DNA of 7,048 bases. It comes from Erysipelotrichaceae bacterium. GTDB lineage: Bacteria; Bacillota_I; Bacilli_A; RFN20; CAG-826. Positions 1 through 5,464 of the stretch are shown here, one piece after another (positions within the stretch are counted from its first letter, which is position 1; the number at the start of each line of letters is the position of its first letter). The position numbers and the translations under genes are program-made. Under the pieces are notes generated by a model. That model was not told the origin of the DNA. It saw only the letters and a list, made by a program, of their open reading frames with translations, and ran no database searches. The stretch is taken from positions 1 to 7,048 of the forward strand of contig JAAYDH010000071.1 of assembly GCA_012729405.1 (NCBI GenBank). Reading direction: 5' to 3'.

Positions 1-30
1 ACAATTAGGAAAAGCGGTTTTGGTAATCAT
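1..30 (-). CDS. 5' end of an unidentified gene, cut by the window edge
   Basis: An ATG at 28-30 on the minus strand opens a frame reading MITKTAFPNC to the window edge. It is supported by an AGGAG ribosome binding site (39-43) with an ideal 8-nt spacer, and by a position just downstream of the nifU/tRNA-Gln terminator. Ten residues are too few to identify the product. The gene runs in the same direction as nifU and the tRNA but is probably a separate transcription unit, because a terminator lies between. Confidence 0.5.
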   Translation of the reverse strand, partial: MITKTAFPNC

Positions 31-46
31 ATTCAATGCTCCTATG

Positions 47-59
47 AGGAATAATTCCT
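47..59. promoter_or_regulatory. Perfect 13-bp dyad upstream of the partial gene
   Basis: AGGAATAATTCCT is a perfect palindrome around a central A. It lies 3 bp upstream of the AGGAG ribosome binding site of the minus-strand gene at the left edge. The loop is too short for a normal RNA hairpin, so if it is functional it would be a DNA operator for a dimeric repressor. AT-rich DNA yields such dyads by chance, so this is only a candidate. Confidence 0.25.
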
Positions 60-81
60 TACTTTATTCTACAACGAAAAG

Positions 82-108
82 AAAAAGCCTCGAATCATTT
101 TTCGAGAC
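82..108 (-). terminator. Intrinsic terminator after tRNA-Gln(CUG)
   Basis: Read on the minus strand, CTCGAA (106-101) and TTCGAG (94-89) form a stem around a 6-nt loop, extended by a U-G and a G-C pair at the base. A T-rich run (86-82, continued after one C) follows. It ends the nifU/tRNA-Gln transcript 18 bp after the tRNA CCA end. Confidence 0.8.
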
Positions 109-125
109 TTACACTTTAAAACAGT

Positions 126-200
126 TGGCTGGGGTGGCTGGGATCGAACCAGCGAATGGCGAATTCAGAGTCCGCTGCCTTACCGCTTGGCTACACCCCA
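126..200 (-). tRNA. tRNA-Gln (anticodon CUG)
   Basis: The minus strand folds into a full cloverleaf. The acceptor stem is TGGGGTG/CACCCCA with discriminator G and an encoded CCA. The anticodon stem is GCGGA/TTCGC around the loop CTCTGAA, giving anticodon CUG, which reads CAG. The T arm is GCTGG/CCAGC with loop TTCGATC, and the variable loop has 5 nt. The gene starts 7 bp after the nifU stop codon with no visible promoter of its own, so it is probably cut out of the nifU transcript. It is nearly identical in acceptor, D and T arms to tRNA-Gln(UUG) at 5636-5711, which points to duplication. Confidence 0.95.
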
Positions 201-207
201 AGAATAG

Positions 208-444
208 TTAGTTAGCTTCCGCCAAACGAACTTCTAGTACGCCAGGGACTTCTTCCTGCAAAATGACTTCCACCAATTCTTTAATGTCAGCATCAGCGTA
301 GATACAGTCTTGGCAGGCCCCATGCATTTTCACATAGACGATGCCATCAACAAAGGAAACGAATTCGACATCCCCGCCATCTTTTTGTAAGAAATGACGT
401 ATTTTATCAAGTGTTGAAATAATTAATTGTTCAGTGCTATCCAT
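208..444 (-). CDS. NifU C-terminal-domain Fe-S scaffold/carrier protein
   Basis: This 78-residue protein consists of one NifU C-terminal (Nfu) domain. The diagnostic elements are the DGGDVEFV stretch near the N-terminus and the CxxC motif in GACQDC, followed by the usual amphipathic helix and a PGVLEV ending. In characterised Nfu proteins a CxxC pair from each of two subunits binds an Fe-S cluster that is handed to client enzymes in the cytoplasm. I chose the ATG at 444 over an in-frame TTG at 459 because it gives the normal family N-terminus. Neither start has a Shine-Dalgarno sequence, so a very short or leaderless mRNA is possible. tRNA-Gln(CUG) follows 7 bp downstream. The flavin/Fe-S operon at 994-4027 would be a plausible local client, but that is inference. 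Confidence 0.9.
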   Translation of the reverse strand: MDSTEQLIISTLDKIRHFLQKDGGDVEFVSFVDGIVYVKMHGACQDCIYADADIKELVEVILQEEVPGVLEVRLAEAN

Positions 445-521
445 AAATGTCCGATACAAATATTAACACAAGTAACATAAAATGTTTATAGAGATGCAAA
501 AGAATGGAGTAATATTAAAAT

Positions 522-932
522 ATGAAGATTGATTTAGAGGGCAAAAAACTCCTAATTTACCTTGTTCCAGGGTATCACCAATTTAACCCTAATGACTCAT
601 TTGCTCCTTGTGCATTAGGCCTCACCCAGACTTCGTTAATCATCTATAACGATTACGCACCAGATGAGATCCGCCAGGACTCTTTTCTCTATCGTGTAAA
701 AAAGGAAATTCCCCTCACCGAAATCAAATCTGTCATAAATCAAAAAATCAAACATGGCGCAAATGTCGATACTTTTAATCGCTTAAATTTCATTCATGTA
801 ATGGTTGATGATTCCTTCTTTGTATACTATCTAAAAAAAGATAAAAAAATGTTCAAAAAATTACTAAAATTGCTCAAAAAAGCTGGAACGCGGATCAAAA
901 AGATGAAAATCAGCCTCGCTTCTAATGCCTAA
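522..932 (+). CDS. Small basic protein of unknown function, possibly bacterial PH-like fold
   Basis: I do not recognise this 136-residue protein by family. It has no signal peptide or clear membrane segment. The order of elements (ALGLTQTSLIIYND, then IPLTEIKSVI, then a strand FIHVMVDDSFFVYYL and a final helix) resembles small bacterial PH-like/GRAM-like domains, which pair a 'resists as strands, ends in one helix' layout with a switch motif like IPLxEIxSV. The last 35 residues (from about 102) are strongly lysine-rich (KKDKKMFKKLLKLLKKAGTRIKKMKIS) and would form a cationic amphipathic helix able to lie on membrane or nucleic acid. The ATG is preceded by GGAG (506-509) at a long 12-nt spacing. 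The gene is divergent from nifU (77 bp between start codons) and has its own terminator, so it is monocistronic. The PH assignment is inference from pattern alone. Confidence 0.75.
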   Translation: MKIDLEGKKLLIYLVPGYHQFNPNDSFAPCALGLTQTSLIIYNDYAPDEIRQDSFLYRVKKEIPLTEIKSVINQKIKHGANVDTFNRLNFIHVMVDDSFFVYYLKKDKKMFKKLLKLLKKAGTRIKKMKISLASNA

Positions 933-935
933 ATA

Positions 936-960
936 AACCGCCAATGCGGTTTTCTTTTTT
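936..960 (+). terminator. Intrinsic terminator of the small basic protein gene
   Basis: AACCGC (936-941) and GCGGTT (946-951) form a 6-bp stem with a CAAT loop, followed by a T-rich tail to 960. It begins 3 bp after the TAA stop, and separates this gene from the redox operon. Confidence 0.88.
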
Positions 961-973
961 ATTATTTGTCATT

Positions 974-979
974 TATAAT
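974..979 (+). promoter_or_regulatory. Candidate -10 box of the redox operon
   Basis: A perfect TATAAT lies 14 bp upstream of the ATG at 994 in the short gap after the preceding terminator. The region 17-18 bp upstream is the terminator T-tract and gives only a poor -35. If this box is used, transcription would start near 986, leaving a leader of about 8 nt and excluding the GGAAG at 980-984 as a ribosome binding site. The alternative is that this is chance AT-rich sequence. Confidence 0.4.
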
Positions 980-993
980 GGAAGTAAGATTTT

Positions 994-2430
994 ATGTATG
1001 ATGTTTTAATTATTGGAGCAGGTATCACTGGTATCCTCGTCTCTCGCGAACTAGCGAGATACCAGCTTAATATTGCTATTCTCGAGAGAAGCAATGACGT
1101 TGGAAATAAAACAACTAGTGCCAATAGCGCTATTATTCACTCGGGCTGCGATCCAGAACCAGGTACAAACAAAGCTAAGTTTAATATTTTAGGCAACGCG
1201 ATGTTTGATGAACTCACCAAACAACTCGATGTCGAATTCCGAAGGAACGGTTCTTTAACAATTGCTCTTTCCGAAGATCAACTAAAAGCTCTTGATGCGC
1301 TTGAAGAGCGATCCAAAATTAACGGTGTGCCATTTAAGAGACTTTCTAAACAAGAAGTCTTGGCTTTAGAATCACACCTATCAAACAACGTCACTGGCGC
1401 GCTTTTCTTCCCGACAGCCGGGATTATCGATCCGTTTAATTTAAGCATCCACGCGATGGAAAACGCCATCGATAATGGAGTCCATCTTTTTTTGAGAGAA
1501 GAGGTAATTGATATCAAGAAAAAAGTGAGTCATTATCTCGTTAAAACAAAAACCGGCGAATATAAATCCAAAATTGTTATTAACGCGGCTGGCAACCACG
1601 CCGATGTAATCGCAAAAATGGTGGAACCGATTGATTGGAGTATCATCCCACGAAAAGGTGAATATTTTATTCTCGATCACTTTGCAAAAGGCTTTGTCGA
1701 ACACACGATTTTCCCTCTTCCTTCCGATAAAGGAAAAGGAGTGTTAATCAGCCCGACGACATCTGATAATTATATCGTTGGTCCAAGCAGTGAACCGATT
1801 CTTGATAAAGATGATTATTCTACCGACGGACCAACCCTCCAAAGTGTGAGACAGCAAGCTCTCGCCATGGTTCCTAGCATTCCTTTTGGAAAAGTAATCC
1901 GTGTTTTTTCAGGATTAAGACCTTCCTCATCGCGCCATGATTTTATCATTGAATATTCTAGAAGTGATAGTCGTTTTATTAACGTTGCTGGAATCGAATC
2001 TCCAGGACTGGTCTCCTCTCCTGCAATTGCTCAATATGTTGTCAATGAGTTAGTTAGGCCACTAATTTCTTTAAAAGAAAAAAGTAATTTTAATCCAAAC
2101 ATTCGCCCCTATGTTCATCTCAATAAAATGAGCAAGAAAGAAAGGGAAATATTTGTTAAAGAAAACCCTGAATTTGGTGAAATGGTTTGCAGTTGTGAAA
2201 AAGTCTCAGTTGGAGAAATCAAGGATTTACTAGTTCGTAGCTGTCCTCCGCGTAGCATTAAAGGCGTGAAGAGAAGAACCCGTGCTGGTTTTGGTCGCTG
2301 TCAAGGTGGTTTTTGCCAGCCTAAAATCCTATTTTTGTTAGCCAATCATTATGGAGTATCCCCGTTAGAAATTCCCCTCGACGATGTGGATAGCCCCATC
2401 CTCACCTCGCGAATCAAGGAGGTCAAGTAA
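994..2430 (+). CDS. FAD-dependent dehydrogenase with C-terminal BFD-like [2Fe-2S] domain (GlpA/LhgO-type)
   Basis: This 478-residue protein starts with a Rossmann FAD motif (IIGAGITG, residues 6-13) and continues as a DAO-fold dehydrogenase to about residue 355, including a second FAD contact near VAGIESPGL (331-339). The C-terminus (about 396-460) is a BFD-like [2Fe-2S] domain with C399, C401, C436 and C441 in the CxC...Cx4C pattern. This is the layout of the GlpA subunit of anaerobic glycerol-3-phosphate dehydrogenase, while the N-terminal half also resembles the L-2-hydroxyglutarate oxidase group (COG0579). The substrate is therefore glycerol 3-phosphate or another hydroxy-acid, not settled by sequence. 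A weak GGAAG lies 9 nt before the ATG. It is the first gene of a three-gene operon, and the next start lies 1 nt after its stop, so translation is probably coupled. No glpK or glpF is visible nearby. There is no membrane segment, so it should be cytoplasmic or peripheral. Confidence 0.88.
   Translation: MYDVLIIGAGITGILVSRELARYQLNIAILERSNDVGNKTTSANSAIIHSGCDPEPGTNKAKFNILGNAMFDELTKQLDVEFRRNGSLTIALSEDQLKALDALEERSKINGVPFKRLSKQEVLALESHLSNNVTGALFFPTAGIIDPFNLSIHAMENAIDNGVHLFLREEVIDIKKKVSHYLVKTKTGEYKSKIVINAAGNHADVIAKMVEPIDWSIIPRKGEYFILDHFAKGFVEHTIFPLPSDKGKGVLISPTTSDNYIVGPSSEPILDKDDYSTDGPTLQSVRQQALAMVPSIPFGKVIRVFSGLRPSSSRHDFIIEYSRSDSRFINVAGIESPGLVSSPAIAQYVVNELVRPLISLKEKSNFNPNIRPYVHLNKMSKKEREIFVKENPEFGEMVCSCEKVSVGEIKDLLVRSCPPRSIKGVKRRTRAGFGRCQGGFCQPKILFLLANHYGVSPLEIPLDDVDSPILTSRIKEVK
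2416..2422 (+). promoter_or_regulatory. Strong ribosome binding site that fixes the start of the second operon gene
   Basis: AAGGAGG lies 9 nt before the ATG at 2432, inside the last codons of the upstream gene. It selects 2432 over the upstream in-frame start at 2384, which would overlap the preceding gene and add 16 residues that do not resemble a Rossmann-fold N-terminus. Confidence 0.9.
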
Positions 2431-2431
2431 C

Positions 2432-3679
2432 ATGAAAATAGTTGATCTCGTCATTATCGGTGGCGGCTCGGCCGGTATGGCGGCTGCGATTCAAGCTAAA
2501 AAAGAAGGTGTTGATAATCTTCTCATCCTTGAAAAAAATGACACTCTAGGTGGCATCTTAAATCAATGCATTCACAATGGTTTTGGTCTAACGGAATTTA
2601 AAGAAGAATTAACCGGCCCAGAGTATCTCCAAAGATTTGTTGATCAAGTTCACGAATTAGATATCCCCTATAAATTAAGTTCCGCGGTCATCAATATTAC
2701 TCGCGATAAAGTTGTATCGTATTCTAATCCTGTCGATGGAAGTGTTTCCGTTCAGGCCAAAGCAATCGTTTTAGCCACCGGCTGTTACGAAAGAAACGCC
2801 GGGGCTATTCAACTTCCAGGCGATCGATGTTCAGGCATCATCACCGCCGGAACAGCGCAAAAGTATTTAAATATCCATGGATATCTAGTCGGTAAACGAG
2901 TTGTTATACTCGGTAGTGGTGATATCGGTCTCATCATGGCGAGGCGCCTCACCCTCGAAGGCGCTAAAGTTGTTTGTGTCGCGGAAATCATGCCCTATAG
3001 TAATGGCCTTAATCGCAATATAGCCCAATGCTTAAACGATTATAACATTCCTCTCTACTTATCAACTTCGGTTAGCCGGGTGATTGGAAAAGGACGCCTT
3101 CAAAAAGTCATCCTGTCAAATGTCGATGATAATTTTAAATTTATTCCTGGGACCGAGATGGAAATACCATGTGACACATTGATTTTGTCAGTTGGCTTAG
3201 TTCCATATGTTTCGTTGTTGGAGAACATTGGAGTGCCTATGAGTTCAACAAAAGGCGCTCTAGTTAATGAGCACATGGAGACGATGATTCCAGGCATATT
3301 TACTTGTGGCAATTGTCTTCATGTTCACGATGTCGTTGATTTTGTGACCGATGAAGGTCGTTTGGCGGGTCATGGGGCAGCTTTGTATCTACAAAACCTC
3401 CTTCTAGGCGTCAGAGAAATTAATGTCTATCCCAACTCAGGAGTTTCATATGTGGTGCCCCAAAAAGTAAATCTCGACAATCAAGAAGATGTCACCTTTA
3501 AGTTTCGTGTTCAAAAACCGGTGAAAGATGTATTTGTTCTATTTGAGAGTAATAACGTTATTATCAGCAAGGTCTTCAAATCGGCGCTCATTCCGAGCGA
3601 GATGATAATGATTAAAGTAAATCGCGACAAACTCGCAAATGTGACCGGTGATATTACGGTTCACTTGGAGGGGAGGTAA
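2432..3679 (+). CDS. FAD/NAD(P)-binding oxidoreductase, partner of the GlpA-like dehydrogenase
   Basis: This 415-residue protein has the two-dinucleotide-domain fold of the pyridine nucleotide-disulfide reductase superfamily. The FAD site is GGGSAG (residues 10-15), and the conserved ATGC turn is at 115-118. The NAD(P) Rossmann motif GSGDIG lies at 161-166, and a late FAD motif in GIFTCGNC at 288-295 contains C292 and C295. A family-typical LNQCIHNGFGL (43-53) places C46 near the flavin. There is no classic redox-active CxxxxC disulfide, so it is not a thioredoxin or lipoamide reductase. The last 80 residues form a separate, beta-rich tail. From its place between the GlpA-like and DUF1667 genes it probably links substrate oxidation to NAD(P), or to an unknown carrier. 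The direction and the acceptor are inference. It starts 1 nt after its upstream neighbour. Confidence 0.88.
   Translation: MKIVDLVIIGGGSAGMAAAIQAKKEGVDNLLILEKNDTLGGILNQCIHNGFGLTEFKEELTGPEYLQRFVDQVHELDIPYKLSSAVINITRDKVVSYSNPVDGSVSVQAKAIVLATGCYERNAGAIQLPGDRCSGIITAGTAQKYLNIHGYLVGKRVVILGSGDIGLIMARRLTLEGAKVVCVAEIMPYSNGLNRNIAQCLNDYNIPLYLSTSVSRVIGKGRLQKVILSNVDDNFKFIPGTEMEIPCDTLILSVGLVPYVSLLENIGVPMSSTKGALVNEHMETMIPGIFTCGNCLHVHDVVDFVTDEGRLAGHGAALYLQNLLLGVREINVYPNSGVSYVVPQKVNLDNQEDVTFKFRVQKPVKDVFVLFESNNVIISKVFKSALIPSEMIMIKVNRDKLANVTGDITVHLEGR
3671..3676 (+). promoter_or_regulatory. Ribosome binding site of the DUF1667 gene
   Basis: GGGAGG lies directly before the TAA of the upstream gene, 6 nt before the ATG at 3683. 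The stop codon sits between the site and the start, a layout typical of coupled re-initiation. Confidence 0.88.
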
Positions 3680-3682
3680 AAG

Positions 3683-4027
3683 ATGAATAAAGAAATTGTC
3701 TGCATTGTCTGCCCTCGAGGATGTAATCTCATTATCGATGAGAAAATGGAAGTTACTGGCAACGCTTGTCCACGCGGTAAGGCGTATGCAATAAGCGAGT
3801 TGACTCATCCAGTTCGGATGATTACCAGTAGTGTCCGCGTAACAAATCGTCTCGAAACCCTCGCCTCAGTGAAAACATCTGATTCAATTCCAAAAGACAA
3901 AATAATGGAAGTGATGGATATTATTAACTCTCTTTCTGTTGAAGCTCCAACTCACATTAATCAAATAGTAAAAAAGAATGTCCTCGGTTTAGGTGTGGAC
4001 ATTCTCATCACTAAAAAGATTGATTAG
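3683..4027 (+). CDS. DUF1667 protein, predicted four-cysteine Fe-S subunit of the oxidoreductase
   Basis: This 114-residue protein matches DUF1667. Its N-terminus carries C7, C10, C14 and C29 in the form CxxCPRGC...CPRGK. That arrangement is typical of an Fe-S ligand set and resembles the N-terminal cluster site of molybdopterin oxidoreductases. I infer a [4Fe-4S] centre that carries electrons between the flavin subunits encoded just upstream. The rest (about 45-114) has no motif I recognise, and there is no membrane segment. DUF1667 genes commonly occur next to this pair of flavoproteins in Bacillota and Thermotogota, in many cases beside glycerol-kinase genes, but I know of no settled biochemical role. 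The TAG stop (4025-4027) overlaps the stop of the converging kinase-like gene by 3 bases, and the two reading frames share 4 bp. Confidence 0.88.
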   Translation: MNKEIVCIVCPRGCNLIIDEKMEVTGNACPRGKAYAISELTHPVRMITSSVRVTNRLETLASVKTSDSIPKDKIMEVMDIINSLSVEAPTHINQIVKKNVLGLGVDILITKKID

Positions 4028-4884
4028 TTTTTTAAAGATAAATAACCTTGATATGCTTCTTCCGCATTTCCTAAGAAATGGGCCGCGACATTAAGGAAGT
4101 TGAAGTTGTGGATTTTTCCTTCCCCACGATAATGTTTTACAATGGCGACTTCGTACCATTGGAGGGAAATATACATTCTCCAAAGGAAGAAACGTTCTTT
4201 TTCAACATTGGTTAGGTTCGGAAAATAAGCTTCTAATAGTTTATATCCTTCTTGAATCGAGCTGTTGCCAAAGCAGGCGATATCATAGATTGGATCGTTG
4301 TTGCCGACAAATTCGAAATCGATGAAATAATATTCATTATTAGGAGTCCTAACAATATTGCTTCTTTGAGCGTCATTGTGACAAATAACTTTTTTCTGGC
4401 TGGTTAAATAATCTTTTTTGCTGAAGACAACCTCTCTTAATTTGAGAAACCGATTATCTTGATGAGGGACGAAACTGCACGCCTCTTGCTCATATCCTTT
4501 GAATCTTTCAAAAGGTAAATAATCTTTATCGCATAAGCGACCGGAGTCGTGAAGAATATGCATTAATTTAGCGATTTTTTGATAGTTAAATTCACTGATT
4601 TGATCGATAGAAACGCCCTCAATGTACTCGTTTATTTTGATTCCGTTTTCCTCATCAAAATAAACATTTTTGCTAGTGATTCCTAAATCAAAAAAAATCT
4701 TTTGATCTCTTCTTTCGCGGGAGCGATCAACCATCTCATTAGCTTGCTTGGTCGAGATATAGAGAACATATTTTTTCCCACTATTCACTACGATGTAAGA
4801 TTCGTTCATCATTCCGCCCACTAAAGGAGATAACACAGCGGCGTCTGGGCCAAAGGCCTGGTTTAATATTTTTTCTATTTTCAT
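4024..4884 (-). CDS. LicA/choline-kinase-like phosphotransferase (APH fold)
   Basis: This 286-residue protein shows the aminoglycoside-phosphotransferase/choline-kinase fold. The Brenner motif HND....N covers H169 to N176 with D171 as the predicted catalytic base. DFE (189-191) in FIDFEFVGNNDP is the metal-binding motif, followed by YDIACF, and INEYIEG (84-90) is the hinge region. By family it transfers phosphate from ATP to choline, ethanolamine or a similar amino alcohol in the cytoplasm, typically for decorating surface glycans or lipids. The substrate cannot be read from sequence. The N-lobe strand usually ending in a basic residue reads YVLYIS here, with Tyr42 at that place. I chose the ATG at 4884 over an in-frame TTG at 4893. 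Neither has a Shine-Dalgarno sequence. It converges on the redox operon with no terminator between them. Confidence 0.85.
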   Translation of the reverse strand: MKIEKILNQAFGPDAAVLSPLVGGMMNESYIVVNSGKKYVLYISTKQANEMVDRSRERRDQKIFFDLGITSKNVYFDEENGIKINEYIEGVSIDQISEFNYQKIAKLMHILHDSGRLCDKDYLPFERFKGYEQEACSFVPHQDNRFLKLREVVFSKKDYLTSQKKVICHNDAQRSNIVRTPNNEYYFIDFEFVGNNDPIYDIACFGNSSIQEGYKLLEAYFPNLTNVEKERFFLWRMYISLQWYEVAIVKHYRGEGKIHNFNFLNVAAHFLGNAEEAYQGYLSLKN

Positions 4885-4922
4885 AACAATCAATTTATCA
4901 CAATCGAGGGAACATCAAATAT

Positions 4923-4945
4923 AAAAAAATCCATTTCGTGATGGC
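4923..4945 (-). terminator. Weak candidate terminator between pseudogene and kinase-like gene
   Basis: On the minus strand CCAT (4944-4941) pairs with ATGG (4934-4931), with one extra wobble pair possible, followed by seven Ts (4929-4923). The stem is short, so efficiency would be low. It lies between the remnant gene ending at 4972 and the kinase start at 4884, and may be its original terminator. Confidence 0.4.
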
Positions 4946-4964
4946 TAATTTTATCGGCTCTTTT

Positions 4965-4978
4965 CCATTACTTAATGG
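4965..4978. repeat. Inverted repeat CCATTA-CT-TAATGG
   Basis: A 6-bp perfect inverted repeat with a 2-bp centre overlaps the TAA stop of the pseudogene, 20 bp from the terminator hairpin of similar sequence (CCAT...ATGG). It may be a decayed part of the same terminator region or a chance dyad. No function is assigned. Confidence 0.3.
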
Positions 4979-5340
4979 ATCATCTTGCTGAACCGCTTAG
5001 CCGGGAGGTTAGAAAACTCCTCGTAAGGGATGACACCAATGACTTCAACTGGACGTTCGTTAATCGCTTAGATAAGCGCTTTTTGATCTCGTCGGTATCT
5101 TTAATAGCCGTGATTGGTGATGTAATCCATTCCGCACAGCATCCACACACGGATCCAACGGCTGATATTGCGATATTCTTTTTCCTCAACATTTAAACTG
5201 ACAAGGACGACGAATAAGATTAGGATAGCCAAACCCGCAAGATAGTCTCCAAAGAGAAGCCTAATCGGGATATGAAAGTCATACCAATTGTGAACTTGTC
5301 AAAAGAATAAGCTTCCAGTTAGAGCGAGACTGGCGCCATT
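4972..5340 (-). pseudogene. Decayed gene for a membrane protein of unknown family
   Basis: On the minus strand one frame reads as a plausible protein from about 5340 to a TAA at 4972-4974, but it is interrupted at TGA 5299-5301 and TAA 5101-5103 and 5068-5070. The readable part includes a strong hydrophobic segment LLFGDYLAGLAILILFVVL (about 5259-5201), a charged linker, and a coherent end VEVIGVIPYEEFSNLPAKRFSKMIH. Between about 5108 and 5068 the neighbouring frame reads better (AIKDTDEIKKRLSK) and bypasses both TAA codons. A pair of compensating indels is therefore likely, plus the TGA, which is probably a mutated TGG. No intact start codon or ribosome binding site is visible, and the frame accumulates more stops above 5340. 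I do not recognise the family. Confidence 0.6.
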
Positions 5341-5408
5341 AAAACATTAAAAATTCAGATGCTATAACTAATATCTAATCAGATTGAAAACTGCAAATCG
5401 AGGGGAAT
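5341..5408. other. AT-rich spacer without recognisable gene
   Basis: No frame on either strand reads as protein here, and the upstream continuation of the pseudogene frame meets three more stops. An ATCT-GATT-AGAT dyad near 5374-5385 is the only structure I see. The stretch may be the most decayed part of the pseudogene. Confidence 0.4.
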
Positions 5409-5427
5409 AAAAAAACCTCCAGCGAGG
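5409..5427 (-). terminator. Terminator of the five-tRNA operon
   Basis: On the minus strand CCTC (5427-5424) pairs with GAGG (5419-5416) around GCTG, followed by seven Ts (5415-5409). The stem is short but GC-rich, and it lies 38 bp beyond the CCA of tRNA-Leu, the last gene of the operon. Confidence 0.75.
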
Positions 5428-5464
5428 AATTTTTTGTTCCATTAATGGGGGTGTTTTTATCATT

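Noticed and set aside
20..211. Plus-strand open frame of 63 codons
   Set aside because: Its C-terminal half is the antisense of tRNA-Gln(CUG) and it crosses the terminator; there is no ribosome binding site. This is a well-known type of false protein from reversed tRNA genes.
1278..1704. Minus-strand open frames inside the dehydrogenase gene, and similar ones within the other genes
   Set aside because: They are shadows of strongly supported coding frames, without ribosome binding sites or recognisable motifs.
2384..2431. Longer N-terminus for the second operon gene
   Set aside because: The AAGGAGG site and the FAD-fold N-terminus both point to the ATG at 2432; the extension overlaps the upstream gene.
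4975..5196. Plus-strand open frame of 73 codons
   Set aside because: It is the complement of the decayed minus-strand gene; the minus strand has the better protein-like composition and the matching terminator.
5299..5301. TGA read as tryptophan (Mycoplasma-type code)
   Set aside because: All Trp codons in the intact genes are TGG and no intact gene contains an in-frame TGA. The absence of TGA stops is suggestive but the sample is seven genes.
4885..5464. CRISPR array, insertion sequence or riboswitch in the non-coding stretch
   Set aside because: No spaced direct repeats, no terminal inverted repeats with a transposase, and no recognisable aptamer; pseudogene remains and terminators explain most of it.
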